From: CAZJLP01 sp964546955
GTDB lineage: Bacteria; Verrucomicrobiota; Verrucomicrobiia; Opitutales; Opitutaceae
Direction of reading: 5' to 3'
Assembly (NCBI GenBank): GCA_964546955.1
Contig: CAZJLP010000007.1
Span: 59,666-123,665, forward strand
DNA: 64,000 nt
Both the position numbers and the translations under genes were made by a program. Of this stretch, positions 53,560-63,117 are shown piece by piece; position 1 is the first letter of the stretch; each line of letters opens with the position of its first letter. The notes below the pieces were generated by a model. That model was given only the letters and a program-made list of their open reading frames with translations. It was not told the DNA's origin and did no database searches.

Positions 53560-54216
53560 TTAGGAAGGATCGACTCCCAATTCAGGATTCTCCTCTCGGG
53601 AGAAGGATCGCTTGCGGCGCCAGTCGTCGACCGGTTGCACCAAAGGGAGTTGCCCGTGAGGGCGGTACCACGAGTCCACGACGAATTCCACGCCCGTCAT
53701 TATTTCTCGAATACACGCGGAATTGTGGGGATTGACCAGCCCCGGCGCCCGAAACACCGGTTGTCGGATCACGTGATGCCGCAGCCACCCATTCTGCTTT
53801 AATAGACGCAGAAAGGTGGTCGTGTTCGTCGCCTCGTCCACGCAGTCCAACTGATGCGACCCGAGCTTGCCGATGCCGTTGAAAGCCACATCGCCCGCGA
53901 TCGGCAGCTGCTCGCCCGCGACCCGCTCGAGGTATTCGATCGCCTGGCGGATCCGGTGGCGCTCGGTTCGCCCAGTCGGCGCCGGCGGATTGAAGAATTT
54001 CTCCAGGTGCGCGCGCTGCGGCTCCTCCAGCCGCATGACTCCGCGCTGTCTCGCGCCAAAACCGTACACCACCTCAATGCGCGCGGGGTCGATTGGCCGT
54101 TCGGGCACCACGACAGCGCCGCTCCGATGGAGGCAGCCCGAGGCCGCCACCATCGCGATCGACAGGAGTGAGATCAAGAGCCCGACTTGGAGCGCGAGTT
54201 CGCGACCGTTACGCAT
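53560..54216 (-). CDS. Predicted lipoprotein of unknown function
   Basis: The protein has 218 residues. The N-terminus LLISLLSIAMVAASGCLHRS has a lipobox-like ASGC with Cys at residue 28. The body contains DCVDEATNTTTFLRLLKQNGWLRHHVIRQPVFRAPG and IREIMTGVEFVVDSWYRPHGQLPLVQPVDDW, regular enough to be a genuine conserved protein, with a possible catalytic His/Cys/Asp set that I cannot assign. The start overlaps the end of the NHL protein gene by 43 bases, so the two are likely cotranscribed. Confidence 0.7.
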   Translation of the reverse strand: MRNGRELALQVGLLISLLSIAMVAASGCLHRSGAVVVPERPIDPARIEVVYGFGARQRGVMRLEEPQRAHLEKFFNPPAPTGRTERHRIRQAIEYLERVAGEQLPIAGDVAFNGIGKLGSHQLDCVDEATNTTTFLRLLKQNGWLRHHVIRQPVFRAPGLVNPHNSACIREIMTGVEFVVDSWYRPHGQLPLVQPVDDWRRKRSFSREENPELGVDPS

Positions 54217-57200
54217 CGGATGCGAAGGAAGGCGAGAACAGCCAGCGCCAGCCCAAAGGCAGCAGGAAGGCTGCCGCCGCCGCTCTTCGCGGGAATCGGC
54301 TGCGGGTTGGGATTGGGCGTCGGCGTGGGGGTCGGCGGCGGCGTAGGTTCGAAAGTCGCCACGGTCGAGGTCGCGCCGGATTGTTCCACGCGCCGAACGA
54401 TGCTATTGCCCGTGTCGGCGACGTAGACGGTGCCGCTTGAATGGATGAACAAGCCATGCGGTTGATTGAACTGTGCGGAACTGCCCGGACCGTCCACCCG
54501 CCCAGCCACCCCCGGCATGCCGGCCAGCGTCGTCACCGCGCCGGCGGGGGTGATTCTGCGCACGACCGAATTGCCGGTGTCGGAAACGAACACGTTGCCC
54601 TGCGGATCCACGGCCACGCCGAGAGGCTGGCTGAAACGGGCGGCGGTGCCGGTCCCGTTCGCGTACCCGGCCACGCCCGCCAAACCGGCCAGCGTCGTCA
54701 CCGCGCCAGCGGGACTGATCTTTCGAATCGTGTGGTTGAACGCATCCGCAACATAGAGATTTCCCAAGGGATCCACCGCGATGCTGGCCGGGTGATTGAA
54801 GCGCGCCGCGGAGCCCGTCCCGTCCGCATCGCCTCGGGTTCCATTCGCGCCGGCGAGCGTCGTCACGACCCGCGCGGGAGTGATTCTGCGAATCGTGTTG
54901 GTAAATACATCGGCCACGTAGAGATTTCCTGCTGCGTCGACCGCTAGGCCGGTGGGCCGGTTGAAGGTCGCCGCGGTGCCCGTGCCATCGACATTGCCGC
55001 GGGCAGTCGAACTGCCCGCCAGGGTGGTGACGGTGCGGGATGGGGAAATGCTGCGGATTAACGCATTCCCCGCGTCCGCGATGTACAACGTGTCCCCTGA
55101 ATCCAACGCGATCCCTTCCGGCTGGTTGAACGATCCGGGCGCGCCGTCGGCGCTGCCCACGGAGCCCGCGGTGCCGGCGATAGTCGTCAATTCGCCCGTG
55201 GAGGCAATGCGCCGCACGATATTCCGCGCCGCGTCGGTCACGTAAATGACGCCCGCGGCATCCACCGCCACACCTACAAAATAAACCGGGTTGGTATTCA
55301 CCGTCAGTACCGCGTTGGCGCTTTGCGCGGTGCCGAAAGCATTCGTGATCGTCACAGAATACGATCCAGCATTGGCAGTTTGGACATTGGAAAGAACATA
55401 GGTGGCGGCGGTCGCGCCGGGAATGGCGTTTCCGTTGAAGCGCCATTGATAAGACAAGGGCGAAGTGCCGGTGACGGTCACGCTGAAGGTGACAGTGCCA
55501 CCGAGATTGACCGTCTGGCTTTGAGGCTGCGCCTGGATCGTAGGGGCACTCGCGGTGGAAGTCACGGCCACGGTCGCCGTTGCACTCACGGTCGAACCGA
55601 CCGAATTGGTCGCCACAACGGTATAATCGCCCGCCGTCAGCGCGGAGAGATTGGCAAGCGTCAGGGTGAAGTCAGTGGCACCGCTCACGGGGACCCCATT
55701 TCTCAACCACTGATAGCTGATAGGGCCCGTTCCGGTGGCGATCGCGGTCAGCGTGACGCTCCCGCCGGCGACGATTGAAGCACTCTGCGGTTCGACCTCG
55801 AAGGTTGGGGCGACATTGGAGAGCGCCGCCAACCGCGGCACCGCGGGAATACCCGAGGAGCTGCCGCCCTGAGCAACGTCGGGGCCGAAGGCGGGCCAGG
55901 GCAGCGTGCCGAACGAAGCGGGCTTCGCCGTCAAATAGTAACTTGCGGGCAACGTGCGATCGGGATTGCCCGGCGCCCATTCGACCTGGGCCGTGGTGAG
56001 ATCGAACTCGCCGTGAAGATGCGCGGTGATTTCGGAAAGAGGATCGGGATTGGTAGCATCGTCCTGATTCGTTCCCCAACGGCGCAGGGGTGTGCCCGTA
56101 CGCGCTTCGTAAACGTTGCCAACCAAGCTCGCGTTGTGATTGCCCCGCTGAATGTCACTGCCGAAGTTTGCCACGACGGTGCTCGGAAGACCCTTGCGTT
56201 GAATCCGATTGCGGAAAGCCGTGTTGAAATCGCTTCCGCCCAGCACGTAGTCGAAACGCAGGGTGGCTCCGACGTTGCCCTCGAAAAGATTCCAGCGCGG
56301 GTGCCCGCCGTGCAGGGTGAGATCGCCCATCAGATAGTCGGTCAGCAGCTGATTCGCCGTGCCCGGGCCTCGATCGTTGTTGATCGGATCTTTCGAATAA
56401 TTGTAGGCAATGACGTTGTTCTGGCCGCCATACTCTAGAATAAATGCGTGTCGGAGCCGCAGGCCGATATTGTCCTCGATCAGGTTATTGCAGGCGTAGG
56501 CGAACAAACCCACGCCGTAGCCAGCATCCCCGCCCGCGTCCCAGGCATCGTGCACGAAGCTTTCCCGCACTTCACAGCCGGCGGTGGAGTTGAGGCGGAT
56601 GTGCCATTTGCGCGCTCGGTTGCTTTCAACGTTTTTGACCCAGCACTCCTGAGCCATCGAAAAGAGGACGTTCTGCCCGGTCGTATTTGTCATGCGCTCG
56701 ATGTACAAGTCCTCGATGCCGCAGCGGTACGGCATGGAGCACGGGATATCGACGCGATCGCCGGCGTAACCTTCGTTGAGCGCCGGCGTGAACGTCACGG
56801 TGTAGGATCCATTTCCGTTTTGAACGAGGTTCGTGAGCCGCACAAACTGCGAAGCCGTATCCACCATGTAGGCCGGCGTGTTCCGCAGGCCCGATTCGTC
56901 GTTGTTGCGCCGGATCAGGATCCATTTCCCCGGCGTGAACAAGGAGGGCGCGCTCAGCGGCGCGACGATGCTCGTCGACCCGCGTGTATTGCCTGAAGCA
57001 ATCACGCCGCCGCCGATCGGACCCAAACCCTGACGGAAAGCGATGCTATCGCCGGAGGCGTAACTGAAAATTCGGGTGCGGGTCGGGCCGTCGCCGCGAA
57101 GCACCACGCTGAAAGGGCGCTGAATGTTGTTGAACAAATACACGCCGGTGCGGCCAATCTCGCCGTTGCAGCGGTAATTGCCCTCGGGCAAATACACGTA

Positions 57201-57488
57201 CTGTCCGTCCGGACACGCCGCAAGCGCTGCATTGATCGCCGCGGTGTCGTCGGTCACGCCGTCACCAACTGCGACCAGACTGGATCCGGGGATCGACACG
57301 CGGGCGTTGCAGAATTGCGTGTAGTTGGTGGGGATTCCACCGGGAATCCCGGGGCTCCATCGTCCCGCCGGGGGTAGCCGGGCGGCATCGATCGCCACCG
57401 CGCTGGCGGTGGTCGCGCTGAGAATACCGAGGACCAAGGCAAAAAAGCCTCTCAAACCCGGAGCTGAACGACGTGCGGGCAGTTTCAT
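54174..57488 (-). CDS. Large exported protein: beta-helix, Ig-like domains, six NHL blades, GlyGly-CTERM-like tail
   Basis: The protein has 1104 residues with a signal peptide (LVLGILSATTASAV). Residues about 50-540 form a right-handed beta-helix starting VGDGVTDDTAAINAALAACP. Two Ig-like domains follow (about 555-735; FEVEPQSASIVAGGSVTLTA and QSQTVNLGGTVTFSVTVTG). Residues about 740-1050 are six NHL blades of about 56 residues (GNLYVADVFTNTIRRITPAR). The tail has a Pro/Thr-rich linker and KSGGGSLPAAFGLALAVLAF plus basic residues, as in GlyGly-CTERM sorting signals. It is likely processed at the inner membrane and displayed outside, possibly by the window's rhomboid. The beta-helix substrate is unknown, and no GH28 catalytic triad is present. 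Confidence 0.85.
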   Translation of the reverse strand: MKLPARRSAPGLRGFFALVLGILSATTASAVAIDAARLPPAGRWSPGIPGGIPTNYTQFCNARVSIPGSSLVAVGDGVTDDTAAINAALAACPDGQYVYLPEGNYRCNGEIGRTGVYLFNNIQRPFSVVLRGDGPTRTRIFSYASGDSIAFRQGLGPIGGGVIASGNTRGSTSIVAPLSAPSLFTPGKWILIRRNNDESGLRNTPAYMVDTASQFVRLTNLVQNGNGSYTVTFTPALNEGYAGDRVDIPCSMPYRCGIEDLYIERMTNTTGQNVLFSMAQECWVKNVESNRARKWHIRLNSTAGCEVRESFVHDAWDAGGDAGYGVGLFAYACNNLIEDNIGLRLRHAFILEYGGQNNVIAYNYSKDPINNDRGPGTANQLLTDYLMGDLTLHGGHPRWNLFEGNVGATLRFDYVLGGSDFNTAFRNRIQRKGLPSTVVANFGSDIQRGNHNASLVGNVYEARTGTPLRRWGTNQDDATNPDPLSEITAHLHGEFDLTTAQVEWAPGNPDRTLPASYYLTAKPASFGTLPWPAFGPDVAQGGSSSGIPAVPRLAALSNVAPTFEVEPQSASIVAGGSVTLTAIATGTGPISYQWLRNGVPVSGATDFTLTLANLSALTAGDYTVVATNSVGSTVSATATVAVTSTASAPTIQAQPQSQTVNLGGTVTFSVTVTGTSPLSYQWRFNGNAIPGATAATYVLSNVQTANAGSYSVTITNAFGTAQSANAVLTVNTNPVYFVGVAVDAAGVIYVTDAARNIVRRIASTGELTTIAGTAGSVGSADGAPGSFNQPEGIALDSGDTLYIADAGNALIRSISPSRTVTTLAGSSTARGNVDGTGTAATFNRPTGLAVDAAGNLYVADVFTNTIRRITPARVVTTLAGANGTRGDADGTGSAARFNHPASIAVDPLGNLYVADAFNHTIRKISPAGAVTTLAGLAGVAGYANGTGTAARFSQPLGVAVDPQGNVFVSDTGNSVVRRITPAGAVTTLAGMPGVAGRVDGPGSSAQFNQPHGLFIHSSGTVYVADTGNSIVRRVEQSGATSTVATFEPTPPPTPTPTPNPNPQPIPAKSGGGSLPAAFGLALAVLAFLRIRCVTVANSRSKSGS

Positions 57489-57719
57489 AAGGTAAATAAG
57501 ACTTGGTGGCGGAAGCGGCGCCGCTCCCTCGCCGAAACGATTTTGGCAGACAGTTGTTCCGCTAAAGAGTTACGCGCGGCGATTGGCCGACGTCAATTTC
57601 CGGGGACGCCAAGTCGGCCTGAAGACGGGTAAAAAAAAGTGAAAGTCGTTTAAGACGACCGACAAAGCACCATCTCCGCGCGGCCGGCCCGCCCAAATTT
57701 CAGAATTCCGACCGCACGG

Positions 57720-58736
57720 TCAGGATTTCGGATGATCGCGCTCGTAGTGCTCGCGCAATACGTCGCGCCCGAAATCTCCCTCGAAGTCCCGCCAAACCGT
57801 GTGGATGTGATTTGCGCGATTCTGCGTATTGTCGTATTCCACCACAAACGTGGGCCCGTGGATCCGGTAATAGTGCCCTTCGCCCTTGGCCAGCCCCCCG
57901 GCCCAGGCAAAATGCACCCGATCCAGGCCGGCCGCCACGATTTTTTCCATGTCCTTTGCCGCGACCAGCTCGCGATGACGGTAAACGTACAGTTTGAGCA
58001 GCTCCAGCAGCGCTTCTTTCTGCGTCCCGTTCATTTGAGAGACAGGCAGTCCCTCCGGCTTGCCGAGTTTTGCCTGCCGATCCGCCCCGGTAACAATGTC
58101 GCGCGGGGCCCGCTCCGAAATGACCGCGAGCTTTCGCTGGGCGTCGTCGAGGGAAAGAACGAGCTGTCGCGCCAGATCCTCCTCCTCCGCCAGCACCCGT
58201 TGTCCCGACCGTTCCCCTGATCGCACGTGCGCAGGATTGGCGCCGAAAAAGGAAGGCGTCGCGGCCACGTGGCGGCCTTCGACGATTGTGAAATTGATCG
58301 ACAAATGATGTCCTTCGACCCGCCAGCCCCACGTGCCAGCGGGGGCCGGCTCGCCGAAAATCGTAAAAAAATAGAGTCCGGCATCGCGGTGGTCCCCTTC
58401 GAGCACCCGAAGGACTTTCTCCAACTCGATGATCGCGCTGGCGGTCACATGGCCCCGCTGACTGAGGCCCGCCGCCAGCAGCGCGTGGGCCCTTTGGCGC
58501 TGCGGATCCGACATTTCTTTCAACGGAATGCCCTTCCGCGAACGGGGAACAAAATGCCAGTTTTCCCGTTCTGCGTCCGGAAGAGGGAATAAACCACGCG
58601 CGCGCTGGGCGTCGGTCAGCCCCGCCAGAAAGGACGATGCCGCTTCGCTCATTGCCCGGGCTGTGTCGTGCCCGCGCAACGGATACGCGATCCAGACAAG
58701 GGCGACGACAAGGCAGACCAGGGGGATGCGGCGCAT
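57720..58736 (-). CDS. DUF3500-family exported protein
   Basis: The protein has 338 residues with a signal peptide (LVCLVVALVWIAYPLRG). The DUF3500 sequence is clear from ASSFLAGLTDAQRARGLFPL to the C-terminus: ENWHFVPRSRKGIPLKEMSD, LYFFTIFGEPAPAGTWGWRV, EGHHLSINFTIVEG, TPSFFGANPAHV, and the ending HIHTVWRDFEGDFGRDVL. The function is unknown; proteins of the family are often exported and found near catabolic genes in Planctomycetota and Verrucomicrobiota. It lies 231 bases from the NHL protein gene, with no shared operon evident. Confidence 0.85.
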   Translation of the reverse strand: MRRIPLVCLVVALVWIAYPLRGHDTARAMSEAASSFLAGLTDAQRARGLFPLPDAERENWHFVPRSRKGIPLKEMSDPQRQRAHALLAAGLSQRGHVTASAIIELEKVLRVLEGDHRDAGLYFFTIFGEPAPAGTWGWRVEGHHLSINFTIVEGRHVAATPSFFGANPAHVRSGERSGQRVLAEEEDLARQLVLSLDDAQRKLAVISERAPRDIVTGADRQAKLGKPEGLPVSQMNGTQKEALLELLKLYVYRHRELVAAKDMEKIVAAGLDRVHFAWAGGLAKGEGHYYRIHGPTFVVEYDNTQNRANHIHTVWRDFEGDFGRDVLREHYERDHPKS

Positions 58737-59000
58737 GCTCTAGGCCTAGTGGCAGCATGCCTGCCGTGCAATCCGGAGCTGCTCCTCGAGCCTCTCGCGG
58801 TGGAAATCTCCGATTTCCGCGGCCCGTCTGCGGCTCTTAAAACGGACCCTGCGTCAAGCGCCCATCGGCCCTAAAATCACCCCTAAACGAGCGGGGGAGT
58901 TTACAGAAGACCGTCAAAGCCATGTGAATATACCTTATTGCAAATAGTTTTCCGCTGCAGGATTGACCTTGAGGGAGGGTGTCCTCTGAAATGAGGATGC

Positions 59001-61046
59001 ATGTTTATTCACAAGAATGAGCGTCATTCCTGTAAGCGGGGGACGGCGGCTCCAGGTCCAGTGAACGCTTTAACATCTCGGCGGACCGCGGCAGCAGTGC
59101 TGTGCGCCAGCCTTTTCTCCACCCTGCCCCTCAACGCGCAAAGCACGTATACCCTGGAACTCCAGGACTACGTCGCCGCTCCCATTACGGCTACTCCAGC
59201 TCCTGGAAAGACCACCCTTTTGGACGGCACTTCGCCGGACAACTATCCGTACGCGGCGCGTATCAATTACCTGAAAGAAGATCCGGCCAACCCGAATCGT
59301 CTTTGGATGTGCGACTTGAACGGTCCGCTTTACATCTTCGATAAGACGACGAAACAATTTCACACGATTCTCGACTTTAACGGCGCGACCATCCCCGGCG
59401 GCCGCGGCGGCTTGTACAAGCGCCTCAACTTCCAAAACGGCTACGCGGGCGGATTGGTCTTGTTCACCTTCCACCCGGAATACGCACAAGTGGGCGCTCC
59501 CCACTACGGCGTATTCTACACCGTCCATGCTGAGGAAGCGCGCGCGGTCCTCGTCGCCAGCCCCTATCCCGATCCTTCGGGCAATCCTGGCCTGCACAGC
59601 GGCATCGACTTCAGCGGTTATGCCACGCAGCCCGTCACGGCCGATCACCCCTTCACGTCCGGCTCCACCCGCCACTGCATACTGGTCGAATGGACCGACA
59701 CCAACCCGAACGACCTGGTCTTCACGGGCAAAGCCCGCGAAATGCTGCGCACCAAGATCACCAGCCGTTCTCATCCGCTGGGTGACATTCTGTTCAACCC
59801 GAAAGCCACGCCGGGCCATCCTGACTACGGCAACATGTACATGACGCACGGTGACGGCGCCGACGGCGAATCGAGTGGCGCCCGCCACCTGACGCCGCAG
59901 CGCCTTGATCTGTTCGCCGGCAAGATCCTGCGCATCCACCCGGACGATCCGGACGGATCCGGTCCCGCCACCTACGGTATCCCGACGGACAACCCGTTCT
60001 ACAATACCCCGGGCGCCCGCAAGGAAATCTGGGCTTACGGCTTCCGCAATCCCCACCGTTTCATCTGGGACCTCGCCAGCGATCTTCTGGTCGTGAACGA
60101 CATCGGCCTGGACACCTGGGAAGAAGTCAATCTCGTGCGCCCGGGCGTGAACTACGGCTGGGCCGAACGCGAAGGCAATGAAGTGTTGAACTCTCCTCTC
60201 CGCACGACCCGCCCCCTCAACTGGCCAGCGGACGATGCCGGCAAGAACTACGTGTACCCGGTTATCCAATACCCACACGCCCCTCAGGCCGGCTACGGCG
60301 GCTTCGGCGACGGCATCTCGAACGGGTTCGTCTACTACGGCTCAAAGTGGCCGCAACTGCACGGCCAGTACCTCTTCGGCGACATCACGACGGGCGACCT
60401 CTACTGGGCCGACTTCGCCGACATGATCGCCGCGGACGATGGCAATCCCTTCACCGTCGCGAAATTCAACCGGTTCGTCATCAAGTGGGACAGTCCGCTC
60501 GACGCCGACAACGACAAGGAAACCTACAACCGCTTGTACGAAGTAGTGGAAGAAGGCTACGAGCACCGCGGCGGCACCCCGAACAATCTGCCGGGCGCCG
60601 CGACGGTTTCCGGCCAGGGCCGCACCGACTTCCGCTGGGCGACCGACGGCGCAGGCGAACTGCTCCTCATCACGAAGACCGACGGCGTGATCCGCGAAGT
60701 CGCGAACTTCACCGCCACGATCATCATCACCAACCAGCCGGTCAGCGCGGTCGTTCGCCCCGCCGCTGAAGTCACCTTCACCGTCGCCGCGACTGGCACG
60801 CCCGCTCCCACTTACCAGTGGCAGCGCAAGGGCCGGAAGGCCAGCAATTGGACCAATGTGGAAGACGACTCCCATTACTCCGGCGCGCAGACCGCCGCCC
60901 TCGTGATTCGCCACGCTCAAGTCCCGAACTCCGGCGACTCGTTCCGTGTAATCGTCACGAACTCGGTCAGCACCGTCACGAGCGAAGAAGTCACCCTCGC
61001 GGTCAATCCCCACCTCGGCAAGAATTCCGGCGACTCGGACGAATAA
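59001..61046 (+). CDS. PQQ-type sugar dehydrogenase (GSDH family) with C-terminal Ig-like domain
   Basis: The protein has 681 residues with GAGG upstream of the ATG. A signal peptide (RRTAAAVLCASLFSTLPLNAQ) follows a 26-residue extension; a GTG at 59061 giving VNALTSRRTAAA is an alternative start. The six-bladed glucose/sorbosone dehydrogenase propeller includes DYGNMYMTHGDGADG, FAGKILRIHPDDPDGS, EIWAYGFRNPHRFIWD, LVVNDIGLDTWEEVNLVRPG, VNYGWAEREGN and FVYYGSKWPQLHGQYLFGDI, sites that in the family bind PQQ and calcium. An Ig-like domain (about 575-670, PTYQWQRKGRKASNWTNVED) ends it. It would oxidise sugars in the periplasm. A perfect terminator follows the stop. Confidence 0.87.
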   Translation: MFIHKNERHSCKRGTAAPGPVNALTSRRTAAAVLCASLFSTLPLNAQSTYTLELQDYVAAPITATPAPGKTTLLDGTSPDNYPYAARINYLKEDPANPNRLWMCDLNGPLYIFDKTTKQFHTILDFNGATIPGGRGGLYKRLNFQNGYAGGLVLFTFHPEYAQVGAPHYGVFYTVHAEEARAVLVASPYPDPSGNPGLHSGIDFSGYATQPVTADHPFTSGSTRHCILVEWTDTNPNDLVFTGKAREMLRTKITSRSHPLGDILFNPKATPGHPDYGNMYMTHGDGADGESSGARHLTPQRLDLFAGKILRIHPDDPDGSGPATYGIPTDNPFYNTPGARKEIWAYGFRNPHRFIWDLASDLLVVNDIGLDTWEEVNLVRPGVNYGWAEREGNEVLNSPLRTTRPLNWPADDAGKNYVYPVIQYPHAPQAGYGGFGDGISNGFVYYGSKWPQLHGQYLFGDITTGDLYWADFADMIAADDGNPFTVAKFNRFVIKWDSPLDADNDKETYNRLYEVVEEGYEHRGGTPNNLPGAATVSGQGRTDFRWATDGAGELLLITKTDGVIREVANFTATIIITNQPVSAVVRPAAEVTFTVAATGTPAPTYQWQRKGRKASNWTNVEDDSHYSGAQTAALVIRHAQVPNSGDSFRVIVTNSVSTVTSEEVTLAVNPHLGKNSGDSDE

Positions 61047-61077
61047 CCATCCGGTTAGCGTTTGATCCTCAGTTCAA

Positions 61078-61107
61078 TCTCCGGGCCAAAAGCCCGGAGA
61101 TTTTTTT
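61078..61107 (+). terminator. Rho-independent terminator after the sugar dehydrogenase gene
   Basis: TCTCCGGGC pairs with GCCCGGAGA across the 5-base loop CAAAA, followed by seven T. It begins 32 bases after the stop. Confidence 0.95.
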
Positions 61108-61471
61108 CGCTCGCTTTCCGGCGGAACGCGACCGCTGGAACCGCCGTGAGTTCGCACCCTCTCCCGCCTCCGGTTCGGTTATTTTCCAGTGCGGAAGAGA
61201 GTGCGAAAACGGCCGCCAGCGCCCGTGCGATCAGGGGGAATCGATCGAACAAGGCACTTCGTCTTCAGAGCAGCTGTCCAGGGTCGCCAGTAAGGGATTT
61301 AACTAGGGCCATGCGTCCTGGTTGCCACACAGCCTTTATCGCCCGCCATCGTAAGGATTTTAGATTATGCGAACATTACCGGCTTTCGCCAAGCCTACGG
61401 CCGGCTGCGTCGCTACAGAGCGCTGCCACGCACTTGGGATATTGAAGAGACCAAGTACGCGAAGGCCGGAA

Positions 61472-61611
61472 GGTAGGGCGAGGCCTCTGGACTCGCCGCC
61501 GTGCGCGGCAAATGTGGTCTACGATCATCTGCGCAGCGCTCGACGACATCAAACACGGGTTCTTACGCGATATCTCTCTGCGACGGGCGGTCCAGGGGCC
61601 CGCCCCTACCC
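61472..61611. repeat. Inverted pair of REP-like repeats in a 588-base gap
   Basis: Two related palindromic units face each other. The first (61472-61500) reads GGTAGGGCGAGGCCTCTGG onward, with hairpin GGCGAG/CTCGCC. The second (61582-61610) reads in the opposite orientation GACGGGCGGTCCAGGGGCCC onward, with hairpin GGGCG/CGCCC. Aligned as reverse complements, they share GTCCAG-GGCC-CGCCC-TACC. The whole gap 61108-61695 holds no supported gene. Confidence 0.7.
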
Positions 61612-61695
61612 GCGATCCGTTTTTCAGGGACTTCTCAGCGGAAACCGCCTGTCGTGGAACCAAGTCCTATAGCGCGCTCGGAGATCGCGCTCCCC

Positions 61696-63117
61696 TCAGC
61701 CAGGGCCGGCCGCCCTCTCCCGCGCCACCAGCGTCAACCGGTTCTGCTCTCCCAAACTGGCACTCACGTCCCAGCCGAGCGCCTTTGCGTAGGCCTGCAC
61801 CAACGAAAGACCCAACCCCAAGTGAGTGCTGGCGGTGCGCGCGCTTTCTTTTCGCCAGAATCGCTCGAATAGCTTTTCCACTTCGCTGGCCTCCAGGCCA
61901 GGGGCATCGTTTGCCACCGAAAGCTCTGCGCGCTCTTTTACCCGGCCACAGCCAATACGAATGAATCCTCCGGCCGGCGTGTACTCTACCGCGTTGTCGA
62001 AGAGATTCGAAAGCATCGCGCGCCACAGGGACGAGTCCGTGCGAAGGGAGACTGCCTCCAGCGAAAATTCAACCCGGTGAGACTTCGCCGCCGCGCGCTC
62101 GGCAAACGGCCGCCAGCATTCTTCAACCAGTCGGGAAAGTTCGAGCGTCTCGACGGCCAGTTCGACCTGTCCATTCTCGACGCGCGCGAGGGCAAGCATG
62201 TGCTGGACAATTTTCCCCATGTGACTGGCGATGGCGAGCGCCTCGCGATCCGTCCCAGCATCACGCACGTCCGGCCATTTCAGCGCGCTCTCCATCAACA
62301 TCCGCAATTCGGCTAGCGGAGTGCGCAATTCATGAGCCAAGTCGGCGCTCACCCGTCGCTCGCGGCCGAACGAACTTTCCAAACGAGCCAGCAGATCGTT
62401 CAATCGATTCGTGATGGGATGCAACTCCTCGGGCAAACCCGCGGTATCGAAACGCTCGGCCAGCGATTGCGCATCGATTTGTCCCGCCCGCTGAGCCAAA
62501 GTCCCCAGCGGTTTCAATCCCTGCCGCAGCACCCTCGGGACGATCGCCGCCGTCGCGAAAAGGATCACCGCGCCCACGCCGACGATCACCCCCGCGAACT
62601 GCCGCAACAAGCCGTCCAGGTCGGCCCGGTCCGTGGCCACCACCAAATCGACCGGCGCGACCACCGCCGGAGCGTCGGCTCGTTTCTCACGCGAAATCGA
62701 ATCCCCTCGACGGGGCGTAAACTGAAAACCCACGGCGCGGCCGGGCCGCGCGTTTGGCAGCGTGAACGACCAGTACTTGGGCTTCTGCAACGTACCCACT
62801 TCCCGCGGAAGGTGGACTTTCTGCAGCGTTTCGGATCGGGCGATCACGGTGCCATTCGTTTCCCAGAGCTCAAAAAAATCGCGCTCTTCATCATCGTCGA
62901 AACCCCGCAGGAAACGATCGGAGAAATTGACGCGCACGCAATTGCTCTCGCGAATGACCGGCGTGCTGACCGCCTGCGCCTTTGCCAGCAGCGTGTTGTC
63001 GAACTCCCGGATGAGGGAGCGGCTGAGCAAGGTGTACGTTGCCAGCAGGCCCGCCGCCTCGAGAAGGCCCAGGGACAACAACACCGTCCAATTGAGTTGT
63101 CCGCGAATCGACTTCAT
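61696..63117 (-). CDS. Sensor histidine kinase
   Basis: The protein has 473 residues from the ATG at 63117. Two membrane helices (about 8-30 and 174-196) flank a periplasmic sensor of about 140 residues. A HAMP domain follows (about 197-250), then the dimerisation helix with H262 in SADLAHELRTPLAEL, N box NLFDNAVEYTPAGG (N371, N375), a weak G1 (NDAPGLEA) and G2 THLGLGLSLVQAYAKALG. It probably autophosphorylates in response to an envelope signal. The ATG overlaps the response-regulator stop by four bases. The 35 codons upstream in frame belong to the regulator gene in another frame. Confidence 0.92.
   Translation of the reverse strand: MKSIRGQLNWTVLLSLGLLEAAGLLATYTLLSRSLIREFDNTLLAKAQAVSTPVIRESNCVRVNFSDRFLRGFDDDEERDFFELWETNGTVIARSETLQKVHLPREVGTLQKPKYWSFTLPNARPGRAVGFQFTPRRGDSISREKRADAPAVVAPVDLVVATDRADLDGLLRQFAGVIVGVGAVILFATAAIVPRVLRQGLKPLGTLAQRAGQIDAQSLAERFDTAGLPEELHPITNRLNDLLARLESSFGRERRVSADLAHELRTPLAELRMLMESALKWPDVRDAGTDREALAIASHMGKIVQHMLALARVENGQVELAVETLELSRLVEECWRPFAERAAAKSHRVEFSLEAVSLRTDSSLWRAMLSNLFDNAVEYTPAGGFIRIGCGRVKERAELSVANDAPGLEASEVEKLFERFWRKESARTASTHLGLGLSLVQAYAKALGWDVSASLGEQNRLTLVARERAAGPG

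Noticed and set aside
61512..61964. Plus-strand frame across the repeats and the kinase end
   Set aside because: It overlaps the REP-like pair and the antisense of the histidine kinase; no protein-like motif.
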